The notes beneath the pieces are model-generated. The model saw only the letters and a program-made list of their open reading frames with translations, searched no databases and had not been told where the DNA came from. From Zizania palustris (lineage: Eukaryota > Streptophyta > Magnoliopsida > Poales > Poaceae), in assembly GCA_019279435.1 (NCBI GenBank), contig JAAALK010000082.1, positions 83,548,989-83,612,988 of the forward strand: DNA of 64,000 bases, in the 5' to 3' direction. Of this stretch, positions 1 through 11,599 are shown piece after piece; position 1 is the stretch's first letter; each line of letters begins with the position of its first letter. A program made the position numbers and the translations under genes.

Positions 1-1127
1 ACAAAAATTGGCACCTGCAACTGAGGTGGGATGTGGTTCACAGAAATTCAACTAGTTCTCTGAATGACGTGCAAAAACCTTGACCAATTTTTTTCTTTAT
101 CTTCCTGATTTTTTTTGGCAATTCAGATGAAGGCAAACAGGGCGAACCCTGTTTGGGTCGGCTCCAAATTGGGTCAAGAAGATGCTCAAAAAATTTCAGA
201 TTTTCAGACAAACGAGCGAAAAGTTATGCCTCTTTTACCGAAGGGGGGTCACAATGACTCGATGTGGAAAACCGAGTAGGAAACTAAGTGGAAACCGACT
301 AGGGTTGTGGAGGGGGGTTTTGGGTGGGGAAATTTTTTTGAGACACAAGATCAACTACTACTCAAACGATACAAAGGGATGACTAAACCAGCAACAAGAC
401 TCGACCAAGAACACAAACTCAACAAGGCTAAAAACTGAAATTAAAATCGCAAGGCCAAATCACAGATGAACTATGATGAGGATAGGTTTCACAAACGCTG
501 ATGCAGCAGCCAATCGGTCCGATGCAAGAGCGGGATCTAAACACACGAGTGTAGATGCAAACAAAGCAAAACCTAACACTAATGACGGCTGTCATGAGTA
601 TATAAGGCGTGGTCAGCCTGTCGGAGGCGCACACGACTCGGACTATGGGCCAACACGGCCTCCAACTCAGTACAAGGTCCAACTCGGCCCAATTCTGTCA
701 TGCAGGACTGTTTCAGTCACACAGGACGACTCGAGACTCCAAATGAGGGGAAACCAAGGCCAAAAGATTCGTCTTCTCCTTAGCTTTCCAAAAAGTCCAA
801 GAACGTGCCAATCGAACTTCGTATGAGGAAGTTACGCCAATTTTGGTGCATGGTGGTTGATGTAGTCCGAACCAGCGAATTCTTGACTTCAAATCATCCG
901 TGCGACTCCGTCTTCAACTCCAACTCTCCTATTCCATCTCCCATGTTCCTAAGCAACAAAATATCACTAGTATTCAGTAGCATCCCATCCAAACAAATAT
1001 TAACATAGTTGCTAAGGAAAGAATTAACCTCATAGTTCAAGCGACGGGCACGGGCGCGCGTGATTGGTCCTTGTAATTGAATTGTAGGTGGAGGCTCCAT
1101 GTGTGTATCATGTGAAGTGATGTCCTC
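1..1127 (-). mobile_element. Element X: 3' remnant of a Ty3/gypsy element
   Basis: The only coding signal is a polyprotein tail on the minus strand at 894-1127, so bases 1-893 lie downstream of the coding region and should be 3' untranslated sequence and/or LTR. No second LTR copy is present in the window and I cannot define a terminal TG/CA. Bases 1-893 hold no supported gene. The right edge near 1127 abuts the antisense gene of element A1 directly, without an LTR or PBS of X, so X is truncated on that side. Element identity rests on the polyprotein tail alone; the boundaries are approximate. Confidence 0.5.
894..1127 (-). pseudogene. C-terminal tail of a Ty3/gypsy polyprotein (fragment)
   Basis: The minus-strand frame ending with TGA at 894-896 contains the motif GPITRARARRLN followed by a short hydrophobic tail (FLSNYVN, then a DILLLRN stretch). 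Plant Ty3/gypsy polyproteins commonly end with a 'GP-[IM]-TRARA' motif just after the integrase C-terminal region, which is the basis for the call. No integrase or RT sequence lies upstream. Instead the frame continues without a stop into the antisense gene of A1 (open to 1250), giving a chimeric frame of 118 codons. The fusion is most simply a rearrangement junction near 1127. Whether it is expressed is unknown. Confidence 0.5.
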
Positions 1128-1860
1128 ATCAAGGGGGCTGAGCCAGAGGGTGATGAACTCCTCCACGAGGTCTCTCATGCTCATCTTCACTGCCACCCTC
1201 CGAAGGAGCGAGATCCTCGAGCGAAGGGTGTCGGGGCTCGTCTTCACCACCCCTTCGCGTCTGTAAGAAATAAGTGCATTGGTACTCCGAAGGGGAGAGT
1301 TCGCGCCGACGGAGGCATAGAACCACTCTTGATCCCACTTCGAGTACCACTTGTTGTTGGCAGCCCTCGCCGGGAAGGCATCTTGGTACTCCCTCCGAAG
1401 CTGGAAGTTGGCGCTTCCGAAGGCTAGAGCCCTCTTGACGCGGTCTGTACCCTCCCTCGGCTTCGGCTAGCAGTTGGCATCGTGGAGGGCGACGAAGACT
1501 TACCCGTGGCCCTCGCAACCTTCGGCTCTCATGGCCCATTCAAAGACAGCAAGCCCCACCACGGCGTTGGGTGAAAGTTGAGGAAGTTCGAGGTTGTTAG
1601 CCCTTAGGACTTCGCTCAACATCCTCACTGCTGGCAGCCCGAGGCCGGCTTCGGAGAAGGCTTCGAACAACACCACTTCGTTAGCCCGAGGTCTTGGTAT
1701 AGCCTCTGACTTCTTCGGAACTTTGAGTTGGATCTTCACCGCAATCCTCCCTTCGCAGGCCCTCCGGACAGACTCATCTGTGGAGATCGAGGCCCTCATC
1801 TCCCTTCGAAGCGGCTTTCTTCAGAATTTTTTTGGAGCTTCGGAGCGAGGGGCTAAAACT
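1128..1860 (-). pseudogene. Antisense gene of A1, N-terminal exon (Transposase_28-like), decayed
   Basis: The product resembles the plant 'putative gypsy type transposon' domain (Pfam Transposase_28); its molecular function is unknown. On the minus strand 1799-1500 encodes a block with FEAFSEAGLGLP, LPQLSPNAV and FEWAMRAEGCEG, which aligns with the same block in the gene copies of A2, B and D. The frame then hits a TAA but continues recognisably (AFPARAANNKWYS, later MSMRDLVEEFITL) to ~1130, where it runs into element X. The start region near 1860 matches the A2 start (LKK) but the ATG itself seems lost, and the segment between is shorter than in A2. It runs opposite to the LTR transcript. 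Confidence is high that this is a copy of the same gene, low for its exact ends. Confidence 0.7.
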
Positions 1861-1967
1861 AGCGAGGGGTGCTTCGCGCGAAGCTAGGAAGGAGAAGAGA
1901 GCAAAGGATGTAAGGCGCTGAGAAGAAAGCAAATGAGAGCGTGCCGAAGCCGTGTGCGGTAAACCCC

Positions 1968-1975
1968 TATTTATA
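1968..1975 (-). promoter_or_regulatory. TATA box of the A1 antisense gene
   Basis: TATAAATA on the minus strand lies about 110 bp upstream of the start of the antisense reading frame. Matching boxes occur at the same relative place in A2, B and D. It sits between the antisense gene and the polypurine tract, so it is not the LTR promoter. Assigned by position and motif only. Confidence 0.5.
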
Positions 1976-2257
1976 GGCGGTAAAAATCCCGACGGTTTGT
2001 GGGCCGAACCCACTGCCAAGTGGGCCTCCAGCGAAGGCGAAGCGGCCCGGCGCGCAGTAACGGTCATTTTTATAGCCATTGCGGAGTCAGTTGATCTCCT
2101 CGAGGTCATTCTGACAGCTGACGCAGACGGTTATCACCTGCGCTTTTCGAAGCTGCCTTCGGTCCAAGCTCCGAAGGCCTGTTTTTCCCTGAAGTTGTAT
2201 TTTTCTATCATTTGTCCCAAGGGCGCACACACCCCTTCGTCCTGAAGGCCTGCACGT

Positions 2258-2267
2258 GAGGGGCTAC
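2258..2267 (+). other. Polypurine tract of A1
   Basis: GAGGGGCTAC lies immediately before the TGTTGGGGG start of the LTR. The same sequence, or a one-base variant, precedes the 3' LTRs of A2, B (complement) and D, marking the plus-strand primer site. Confidence 0.75.
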
Positions 2268-3274
2268 TGTTGGGGGAATAGTTTTCCCTTGAACAGGGGC
2301 CAAATGATGTCAGCCTCCGACAGCCTTCGGCTCGGAGCCCAACATTGTCAAAGCTTGTTCCTTTCTGGAGAAGTTGTTTCTAAGATTCAAGGTACACGGC
2401 GAAGCCCTCAATAGCGAAGCCTCGGAACCCCTTCGGAGCCCTCCGGAGCGAAGCCCTCAAGATCCTTAAAGATTGCCAGAAGCTGAGTCTCAGGCTAACT
2501 TCGAAGTTAGCCTCCGGGCCTTGTTCGGAGTTAGTCTTCGAGCCTTGTTCGGAGTTAGCCTTCGAGCCTTGTTCGGAGTTAACCTTCGGGCTCTGTTCGA
2601 AGGTAACCTTCGGGCTACCTTCGTGACTCCTCAGAGCCAGTCTCCGGACCCTTTCCAGCCAATTCAAAGCCAAGTCTCCGAGACCCCAGTTCGGAGCCCC
2701 AGTTCGGAGCTCAGTTCGGAGTATACTTCGAAGCCCACTTCGGAGTGTACTTCGAAGCCTCCCTTGCAGCCTTCGCCTGAAGAGCTCCGGCCCCAACTCT
2801 GAACCCAGGAAAATATCTGTACTTTGCTACAGTGTAGAAGTCATACCAGGGGCCCCTCCGCCCCTAGTATGTCGTTTAGCTGGTCAAAGATGTGACGTTG
2901 TCTGACACGTCTGTAAAGCTGTAAAGCACTTTTGTACAGTAGCAAGCTTCTCTTCCCCTTTTTACCCCTATGATCCTAGGACTTATAAGGGGCATTTTGG
3001 TCTTTTCCTTAAGGCCTGCGTGCCTATAAAAGCAGGGCCAAGCCCTTGTAACATAATAGCTTCTCAAGGGCCATGAAACCCTGGAATTCACTACACCACA
3101 CCGAGGCATACCATGCCAAATCCACCACAACCTGGACGTAGGGCCATTATCCTCTAGGGGAGGTCCGAACCAATATAAATCTTTTCTCCTCTGAGAGAAC
3201 CCTTTGAGGTTCATTTTACACACCATATACACACATACTAAACTTGTGCTGTAGCTAACACAATTGCTACAACA
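2268..3274 (+). repeat. 3' LTR of A1
   Basis: The LTR is 1007 bp, from TGTTGGGGG to CTACAACA. It contains a TATA box (TATAAAA, 3025-3031) ahead of the transcript region, matching TATA boxes at the same place in the A2 and A3 LTRs. It is longer than the A2 and A3 LTRs, partly because of short tandem repeats in U3. It carries no supported coding sequence. Confidence 0.85.
2499..2622 (+). repeat. Tandem 24-25 bp repeats in A1 U3
   Basis: About five imperfect units of the form GTTCGGAGTTAGCCTTCGAG plus four bases follow one another. Further TTCGGAG/TTCGAAG cores continue to about 2765. Tandem U3 repeats of this kind often act as enhancer-like elements in LTR promoters; that role is inferred here. 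Confidence 0.75.
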
Positions 3275-3581
3275 TGAACAATAGCCTAGCTTTTTTCCGC
3301 TCTTACCCCTATAAAGCCTATGGCATGTAGGGGGTAATTGTGTCTTTTCCTTTGGCCTGCGAACCTATAAAAGCATGGCCCAGACCTTGTAATGGAGAAG
3401 GAAGACAGAGGCAAAATTATGTCAAATCCACTATAAACTTGACGTAGGGTTATTATCCCCCTTAGGAGGCCCGAACCAGTACAAACCCTCTCTCCCTCTG
3501 TGAGAACCCTTCGAGGTTCATACCATATATGCTACACCTTCTCATATAAACCTGTTTGTAACTAACATAATTGTTACAATA
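3275..3581 (+). repeat. A2 5' LTR, second half
   Basis: This segment matches the A2 3' LTR from about 16000 on, including a TATA box (TATAAAA, 3366-3372). It retains ~85 bp near its end (around 3475-3560) that the 3' LTR lacks. It ends ACAATA where intact family members have ACAACA. The first half of the LTR is displaced by the A1 insertion. Confidence 0.8.
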
Positions 3582-3583
3582 GT

Positions 3584-3605
3584 TGGCGCCGTCCTTGGGG
3601 ACCCT
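3584..3605 (+). other. Primer-binding site of A2 (tRNA-Asp type)
   Basis: TGGCGCCGTC followed by GGGGA begins 2 bases after the LTR. The 3' end of plant tRNA-Asp, reverse-complemented, begins TGGCGCCGT and has GGGGAT a few bases later. Element D has the same site with a longer match. Confidence 0.65.
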
Positions 3606-5040
3606 AGTACTAAAAACTAGTGTCTCTACCACCACTCATGCCTTAGAGTACACCCTTCGACAAGGGGCTCCGGGTGCTCGTCGAAGGCCTTAGGAGCCCT
3701 ATGGGCTACGAGGCAAGCTCCCTTCAACCACGTGAAGCTGCTAGGTCTCTAGACCCAGTCAAGTTTCCAAAGGTATATATGCTATCTGAAGCCTTGCTTC
3801 GTTCTATTTGGAAACCGAAGCCTTGCTTCACTCTATTAAAAACCAAAGTTTTACTGTGTCCTTATTAAGACCCGAAGTCAAGGCTTCGTTCTATTAAGAA
3901 CCGAGGTTACCGCTTCGTATTAATAAGGACCAAAGCACTGCTTCGTTATATTTAAACCGAAGCATCGCTTCGAAGGCTACACAGCACCTCCGAGCCCGTA
4001 TCAGTGTGATGAAGGATTCCGAGCCATCGGCCTGATGCATCTAGGGATCCCAGGTTCCATACCTAGAGTATCACAGGGTCGTAGGTGACCTAGAGTCGAA
4101 GGTGACCCAGAGTCGAAGGTGGCTCACACTATCATTGGTTCGGTGAATCCACACCATTCTCATTCCAGAATCAAGCTCAGAATCCTTGCTTCACCATCTA
4201 AACATGGTTCGAAGCCTTGCTTTGCGTGTCATAAATTCAAGATGCTTTGCAAATTAAGTTTTTCGAAGCCTTGCTTCGCTTAATTCAAATATTTCTTCGA
4301 ATCCATGCTTCGTTCCAAATCCAAGTGTTCGAAGCCCAAGCGAGGCCTCCAAACGATGCGATATATGTATTCGAGGATGCCCAAGGCCCCTACGCATTTT
4401 ATAATTGCACGCACTGGCAATGCCCAAGTCCCTAACCGCCACGTGCAAGGGGCTGAGGTATATGTATGCGAAGTGTGCGAATGAAGTATGCAATTTGAGC
4501 ATACGAACTAAGCGTATGAAGCACACAATGCGTGCGAAGTATACAAATGGAGTACGCGTATACAATGAAGTTTATGTACACGAAGTACAAAACAATTTCC
4601 ATTCATCGAATGCCAAGTATAAATACGAAGTACGCTTACAAGTACACTTAGAAAGCAAAAATACTACGAGTAATCTGTATCTAAACCTAAGAAAAAGCAG
4701 GACCACGGCCCCGACAGACTTGACCCTCACTTGCTATTCTTCCGGGCAGGTCCCCCTCGGTTGGACGAAGCCCCGTCGAAGCCAGACCTCCTGTGGATAG
4801 ACCATCCACGCTTCGAGGCCCGCAGAACTTGTCTTTCTTCTTGCAGGTCGTCCCAAGTCAACACCTTCCGTGGATAGACCCAATGCTAACTAAGATCTTC
4901 TGAATCCTCGAGCACTTCGAAGTCAACATCTGAAGGCTGAGCCTGGGCAGGTACAAAATACCACCACATTTCTATTAATAAATTGACAAGTCATTTTACA
5001 GGCCTATGGCTAAGAATTACAAAGGAGCCTAAGGAGATCT
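3606..5040 (+). other. A2 leader, non-coding, with GAAGC/GCTTC repeats
   Basis: No supported gene lies here. Between about 3780 and 4340 there are scattered units of the hairpin-like motif GAAGCCTTGCTTC and variants (arms GAAGC/GCTTC, 3-base loop), spaced by short AT-rich stretches. Around 4440-4600 there is a run of degenerate GTATGCGAAG-like words. At ~4860-4950 a remnant homologous to the last exon of the antisense gene is visible on the minus strand (ending near a CAG-type acceptor), but most of that exon is gone compared with A3 and D. Confidence 0.6.
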
Positions 5041-7204
5041 ACACCTTCGGTGGTGGAGGGTTCGATGCCGAAGGTCGAGCTGGTGTGGCCCGTGCCCCAG
5101 CTCGATGCAAGCGAGTGGCTTCTTGGAGCTTGAGGACTGCTTCGCACCCCTGAGCCTTCCAAGGCTCTTGAAGCCTGCGCCATGCTCCGTGGACTATTGA
5201 GGCAGGCGAAGTCAGATGAGGGCATTCAAAGACCACCGGCGTGGTTGAGGTCGCTGCTTCGAGGTGATTGCACCCCGCTTCGTGGAGCAACTGCAACACC
5301 CCTTGGCCAGCCACTCGCCCGGACGTCAACGCGAAGCCTGACAGCGTCACCTCCATCGTCTCCACCGCCGTCTGAAGAAACTCGAGGCGGTCCCCAATCA
5401 GATCTTGAGTACTGAAGTCTGGATCCTGGCACTGGGTCCCCAAATGCTCCAAGACTTCGGTTAGAGTCGAGGTGGCCTTATCAACCCCTCGGACCACGAA
5501 GCCTTCTAGAGCTTGGCTAGCGGCACAAAGATCAGAGTTCTCCGCCGCCAGCTTTGCCCTAGCCTCCTTCGAAGCCCGAAGCACTTCCTGAAGCCTCTCC
5601 ATCTCCGAGGCCATTTTCTCTAGGGCTTCGTTTGCCCTGGCTACCTCGGACTTCACCACCTCAACCGCCGCTTCGGCCTGCTTCTGCCTCTCGATGGCCT
5701 CCGAAGCCTGGTACTGAAGGGTTTCATATCCCTCCGCCAAGAAGTCTTTTTGACGGTCCACAGAGATGGCTACCGCTTGAGTTAGCGCGGAGGCCTGGCA
5801 AGATTCAAGAAGTATTCAATATTGAGAAGAAGCTAAGTGTGGCATGAACCCTGTGCGAAATCTCACTCACCTAAAGGATGGCTTCACTAGCATTTATAAA
5901 GAGGTCTCGGTGGCTATTGCGGCTAAGCTACGCCACTAAGTCCCCGGTCGCCAAAGCCACGCCGCCGTCGTAGAAGGCATCGTAGGTCGCGTTTGTCGAA
6001 GTCCCACTCGGGATCAGGGGCCGTATCAAGGGCGCATGGTATGCGGGCATCTCCGGAGCAAGGCTCTGGTCTACTACATTCACCTCTTCTTCCAGATGTC
6101 TCGAGGGGTCCCTCCATCGCGGTTGCCCCATCATCTTCTTTGGACGAAGAGTCCTCTTCGGACCCTGAGCTGCTGCTGCCTCCGCTTCCTCCATTGTTGT
6201 CAGAGGTCCCCTCCGCATCTACAACCGCATGCCTCTCATCATCGCCAACACCTCAGAAAGAATACAAGTCAATACATACAAATATAACAACAAGCATGAT
6301 CCAAGCATTTACCTTCGCTAGTCTCCTCCTCGCTTGAAGAGATATATTGGAACGCCGTAGGAGTGAGGTGCCTTCCCGAGTCCCTCTATAGGGCTGGCTG
6401 GGTCCCAGGCTCCGCACTCAAAGGGGTCGCCACCAAAGCCTCTGTCAACATTGCCTCCACCGCAGCCTCTGGCGTCTGCACTTCGGTCGTGGCAGTGGGG
6501 GCATTCTCTGGCTCCCCTCCGGCAGCGAGGCCTGGGGATGCTTGCTCCACCACATCATGGGCTTCGGCCGCTGAGGGGTCTGAGCGAACCCTTGAAGACT
6601 CTACAGACTTCGAGGCCTCGAGTTCCTCATCTTCCGCCTTGTTCCTCTTCAAACCACTCACCGAAGGGGCTGAGTCGGCGAAGTCCGGAAGTGTTTGGAC
6701 CCCCTCGGCACCGAGCCAGGTCCACACTCTGTTCTATCTTTCCTAAGACCCCACCAAGGCAAACCTCTGGGTCTGCTCATCTGGTGTCGAGGGTCCCACG
6801 ACACGCTCAATTGCTACTATGGCCTCCTTCGAAGGCCATACATCGCGCACAACTTCATCAGAAAATCTAAGTCAACACAAGCTAGATTTCAACAAGTACG
6901 AAGACAAAGATCTCGAAGCCTTACCAAGACGCTCTGTTGATACAACGCTCGGACCCTCTAGCCCCGAAGCCAGAAACAAGCCTTCCGACTAGGAGCATGC
7001 TAGGGGGCTGAGCCGAAGGGTGATAAACTCTTCGGCTAAGTCCTGCATATTCATCTTCGTCGCCAACGTTCACATCAACAAGATCCTAGACCAAAGTGTC
7101 TCGGAGTTTGACTCCACTTCGGCTTGGCGGCGGTATGAAATGAGCGCGTTGGTACTCTAAAGAGGGGAGTCCGCGCCCACCGAAGCATAAAACCAATCCT
7201 GGTC
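5041..7204 (-). pseudogene. Antisense gene of A2, downstream exons (linker and coiled coil)
   Basis: Reading on the minus strand from the B insertion: 7200-6900 is the end of exon 1 (a decayed RDLAEEF-like block). 6727-6386 is an acidic, Ala/Glu-rich linker exon with a GLKRNKAEDEE motif. 6218-5928 is another linker exon. 5761-5041 is a coiled-coil exon of about 240 codons (heptad-rich from residue 20 to ~85) followed by a domain that aligns with the D copy. One intron is clear: it starts with GTAAATG at 6312 and ends TTTCTGAG at 6252 (61 bp). Another follows the PPPPKV residues near 5041. Function is unknown. The upstream part of the same gene is at 14428-15047. Confidence 0.7.
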
Positions 7205-7690
7205 TGTTGGCGTAAAAGATTACGATAACAGGTTTAGGAAACTAAGTGTGCAACAAACGAAGTGTTTGTTTAAGTAAACTATTCCAAGCCTCCGAGATGG
7301 ATAATAGCCTGAGATAGTTTGAAGTGTGTATTGAATATTTGAATATTCGATGCCTCTTACAGGGCGAAAAGGGGGTATTTATAGGTAAAATCTCTAGAGA
7401 AAAGACCTTTTTACCCCTCAATTACAATCAATATAGTGGATACTATTTCGGTATTCCTTATAGGGTTAATACAGTAAAACATGCTTGAAGGATGTTGATA
7501 AGGTAGACGTCCCATCCTTCTAGTTATTTTCCACTCTGGAGGGGAAGCCTTTTGGAGGGTCTCTTTGAACCGGAGCCTGGACAGACCCTTCACCTTTGAT
7601 CTCTTCAATCCGGAGACAAGTCTTGGGCTCCGAGATTAAGACTTGCCTTTATCTTGGAGTATCATGAGGATGAAGTATTTTCCCCCAACA
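7205..7690 (-). repeat. 3' LTR of B
   Basis: The LTR is 486 bp. On the minus strand it begins TGTTGGGGGAAAATA and ends TACGCCAACA. A TATA box (TATAAATA) lies on the minus strand at 7376-7383. The complement of the polypurine tract (GAGGGGCTAC) follows at 7691-7700, showing that this is the 3' LTR of a minus-oriented element. Confidence 0.85.
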
Positions 7691-8093
7691 GTAGCCCCTC
7701 GAATACGCTTCTCCGGATGGCCTATACAGTAAGGAGAGTAGTATACGCAAGAAATATTTTAATGCTCAGGACCTTAGAAAAAATACAAGACATTATAACC
7801 ATTCAAAGCATCCTTGGCATCGGAGGTATATCGAATCTAGGCTTCAAACTTGAACCTCCGTATGATAGATCCGAAGGAAAATGAACCGTTATAACGACAG
7901 TGAATTGTAAAGAGTTGTTACTTTTGTACCGTTACTTCTCAAATAGTCGCTAGACCTTTCGAGAAAGCAACAGCCGCAAAAGTTTTATTGCGGGTTCACA
8001 TTATTTCACCTTTTGGCCCCACCTGTCATTGACGCGGGTTGGATCTACAAGTGGAAAACATAAATGAATCGCGCCGAACGAGAACAGAGCAGT

Positions 8094-8100
8094 TATAAAG
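8094..8100 (+). promoter_or_regulatory. TATA box of the B antisense gene
   Basis: TATAAAG lies about 106 bp upstream of the ATG at 8206, the same place as the antisense-gene TATA boxes of A1, A2 and D. The stretch between the LTR and this box (7701-8093) contains no supported gene and is best read as promoter region. Confidence 0.5.
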
Positions 8101-8205
8101 AGGAAAGCGATCAGTGGTGAAAATTTTTACAGAGCTTTTGCGCTTCGACATTTCCATGCTTTCAGCTTTCAACCTTACTCTCCAAAACCTTCTAGCGCTT
8201 CATCA

Positions 8206-10898
8206 ATGGCGAGAACCAGTGCGAGAGTGCCGGCGGCGGCAGCAACCTTGGCGCAACAGCAAGCTTAGGCTACCTCTACAGTGGCGGTGATGGCGGGAGC
8301 TCTGGGGGCTCTTGGCCCAAGGATCCAAGGGAACTCTACCCACCGTCGAAGAAGACACTAAAGCAGACGTTCAACCTTGGGCGATCGACTTGCTTGGCAG
8401 AGTCTGTTGAGGAAGCGGTGAGCGGAAAGCTAGGGCTGGGGATGAGGACTCAGATTCCTGGAGAATAAGTGACTCCAGCACCGAGGAGCGAAGAATTCGT
8501 CGTCTTCGAAGCCTTATTTGAAGTGGGACTTTGACTTCCTTCAATAGACTTTTTGACAGAGGTGCTGCAGATGTTCCATGTAACTCTGCCGCAGCTATCT
8601 CCAAATGCCATAGCCAGGCTAGCAATCTTCGAGTGGGCCCTCCGAGCTGAAGGATGCGAGGGAGGTCCAAAGTATTTGCGGTGACTCATGAGGCTTCGTG
8701 TCAGCCTAAGCAGCATGAGGGGCTTGGGGACTCCAAATTGCTAGTGGCCTTTGGGAGCGTCAACTTTCAGTTCTAGAAGGGGCACGTGAAGAATTTCCCG
8801 ACGAAAGCGATCAACAACCGGTGGTATTTTGACTGGATACTCTGGTGGTTCTATGCCGAGGTCGGAGAAGACTCTAGTCTTGCGGGGCCCTACAAGAAAT
8901 ATGGTACATGAGGGAGGCGGAGGTGACTTCGAACTCAAGTCTGCTCTCAACACGACTTGGGTTGTTGTCTTCGGTGGCCAAGCACATGAGTATACGAGAC
9001 TTGGCGGAGGAGTTCATCACCCTCCGGATACCTCCGCTCGGGGCCAATTGGCCTATTGTTTTCCATAGCGCTTCGGAGGGGGAGCTTCGAGCTCTAGGTA
9101 ATACTTCAGCATCTCCTGTATTCAGATTAGTCATAGAGAATAACTATAGTATTCTTAACAGATTGTTACCTTATTTCAGTAGCTCCGTTGGTGATGGCTC
9201 TGGAGCAGATAGCTCAGGCTATAGAACGGGTGCTCGGAGCCCCTACTGCAGTGGAGAAACAACGGAGAATCGAGCTGGTTGGGAGTTGGGAACGCTCCAA
9301 CCGAGTGTGGAGCGCACTTGGTATCGAAACTCTGCCGCTTCCAAGCTTCGACCCAGCAGGTATGGTATCTCGAAAGAGGAAGGCTTCTGTTGGGACCTCC
9401 AAGATAGGAAAGATTCTAGTGAAGAAGGCGGCATGGAAGGCCAAGCTCCCTTCACCTCCGGTATCTCCATCTTCGCTCAAAATTCAAAGCTCTTCTTCGG
9501 AGGAGTCTGAAGAGGAGGATATTTCGGAGGTCTGGATGGGGAAGGAGCTTGAAGCTCTCTTGGAGGGCGACGAAGAGGATTCTCGGGTTGGAACCGAGGA
9601 TCCACCTCGGGTAGAAGTTGGAGCAACTCTGACTGCGGAAGAGGAGGCGGCGATCTGCCCCAAACCTACCGAGGTTCAGGGAGCGCAGCCAGAAGGTCCC
9701 AGTTCCCCAGTGATTGGAGTAGTAGTGACAGAGGTTAGGGCCTCGACGTCTGCTACTCTGGCTCAAACTTTGGGGGAGGACATCGAGGAATACCTCAGAA
9801 TGTTCGAATTTCGGGGGATCCCGTAATCCTCCCTCAAAATCTAGATGGAGGTAAGCCTTCGATCTTTATCTCTTGATGTTCCTGAAATAATTTCATTGTA
9901 CTGGTAATATCTTAATAGATAATTGATGAATACCTTATGTTTGTAGATACTTCGGGAAGCAATATGGCTCTGGCCCAAGACGGAGCTTCGACTCCAATTG
10001 GGGATGAGGCTCCGACTGTAGAGGGAGCTCTAGTGAAAGAAGTTACTTCTAGCGGAGCCACTTCGGCCAAGGGGGTAACTCTTGTATGGGGATCTACTCA
10101 GACGGAGGCAGTGGCCCCTTCGGTCCTTGTGCCGAAGAGAGGTAAAGGCAAGACTTGGCATGGGCGTCTTCCCTATTTGATGATGACACCATCGATGACC
10201 GATCCTTCGGTGGATGCTTCGGAAGAAGATCCCACTGAATATGATCAAAGAGCCTTGTCCTGGCTTCCGTTATTGGCTTCGTTCTTGGAGCAGCGGATAG
10301 GGCTCCGGTCTCTCCTGCAACCTTTGGCTGAAAAGAGCCAAGAGGTTGGTAGCTTCGAGCTGATCTCCACATTAAGCGAGGCTAGTGGACTGGAACTAGA
10401 CCTAGCCCTCGAAAGGGCTACCCTCTAGGTATGAAATAAACATAAAGTACATTTAATTCATTGAAATTACATCGTACTTACTTTCCTTTTTGCAGCAATT
10501 TGTTCTTGCTAGAGCGGCATCGACTTCCAATGAGCTCGAGACTAATCGACTCAAAAGGAAGGTTACAGTGCTTCAAAAGGCCCTTAAAATCTCTGAAGAC
10601 AAGTCCCTGTGACAGGAGGAAGAACTCCTTGAAGAGCAGAGGACGAAGGCCGTGGCAGAAGAAGCACTCCGAATGGAGCAGCCAACTAATGCTGGCCTAG
10701 CTTCTTCGATAAAAGAACTTCAAGTGGAGCGTATGGTGCTGAGGGCTGAGCTTGAGAAGCTTCGAGCAGCGGAGGTGACTTCCGGAGCTGAACTCGTAGA
10801 ACTCCGAGGGTCGCTTCAGCAAGCGCTGTCTCAAAAGAATTATTTAATGTCGAAGACAGCTGAAATCTCCTCCATCACTACTGAGTTGGAACCGCACT
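8206..10898 (+). pseudogene. Antisense gene of B, exons 1-4, 3' truncated
   Basis: The start is ATG 8206 (MARTSARV, then an Ala-rich stretch). Exon 1 (8206-9097) has the Transposase_28-like block near 8480-8660, a KSMSIRDLAEEF-like block near 8960-9010, a TAG early in the frame and frameshifts. Intron 1 is 9098-9179 (GTAATA to TTTCAG). Exon 2 (9180-9850) encodes LEQIAQAIERVLG, GSWERSNRVW and a basic SRKRKAS patch before an acidic linker. Intron 2 is 9851-9946. Exon 3 (9947-10428) has a WLPLLASFLEQR block. Intron 3 is 10429-10495. Exon 4 (10496-10898) is coiled coil and is cut where pol sequence of the opposite strand begins. The layout matches D exon for exon. Function is unknown. Confidence 0.75.
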
Positions 10899-11590
10899 GA
10901 TAGCGGAGCCCATAACCGCAAGATAGAGGATAAAATTTTCATCTACAATGGGCACGGTGAGTGTTGCAAGGTTGCTGAGATAATCTTTAATATCATCAAA
11001 ACTCTTTTGGCACTCTGGTGTCCATGCAAAATCTTCAAACCCTTCAAGGCTTTGAATATTGGGAGGCTCCACTCTATGGACCTTGCCAGAAATCTGCTAA
11101 GGGCTGCGAGGTGTCCGGTAAGCTTCTAAACTTTCTTCAAATTTTCCGGCGGAGCCATTCTTTATAGTGCACTTATTTGAGTTGGGCTAGCTTCGATCCC
11201 CCTTCTCGAAACTAAATACCCTAACAATTTCCCAGCTTGAGCCTCGAAGATACATTTTTTGGAGTTGAGGTGAACTCCATATGCTCGGAGGCTCTCAAAA
11301 GTTTCTGTTAAATCTAGACTATGTTGGTGCTTTAAAACACTCTTTATTATAATGTCAGCCTTATAGGCTTGGACATTACGGCCTATTTGGTGACCTAGAG
11401 ATTTAGCAATTAATCTTGAAAAAGTTGCCCCAGCATTTCACAAGCCGAAGGGCATTCTTACATAGCCAAAGACTCCCGAAGGGGTTACAAAACTTGTCTT
11501 GGTTTCATCTTCGCTCGGCCAGAAGATGGACCATCTAGGTCGCCACATCGTCAGGACGATCTTCATTTCTTCCGGAGGGTATCTCCAGGT
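10899..11590 (-). pseudogene. Tat-lineage reverse transcriptase fragment of B
   Basis: On the minus strand, KTSFVTPSGVFGYVRMPFGL is followed by a NAGATFSRLIAK-like block, a decayed active-site region, LLGYLVS and FAWTPECQKSFDDIK. This aligns with the D polymerase over the RT palm/thumb and the start of the RT-linked RNase H. The YMDD position reads as a mutated YKAD-like tetrad. The fragment ends abruptly at ~10899 against the antisense gene, so the rest of RNase H and all integrase are deleted. Its N-terminal side meets unrelated sequence at about 11590. Confidence 0.75.
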
Positions 11591-11599
11591 CTTAGGAAC

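Larger units (their letters stand above)
1128..3274 (+). mobile_element. Element A1: 3' end of an A-family LTR element
   Basis: A1 contains the N-terminal part of an antisense gene, a polypurine tract and a complete 3' LTR (2268-3274) that begins TGTTGGGGG and ends CTACAACA. The 5 bases after it, TGAAC (3275-3279), correspond to TGTAC at the homologous point of the A2 3' LTR. The sequence to the right is the second half of an A-type LTR, so A1 appears to be inserted into the 5' LTR of A2. The rest of A1 lies left of the window or was lost at the X junction. The left boundary is approximate. Confidence 0.7.
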
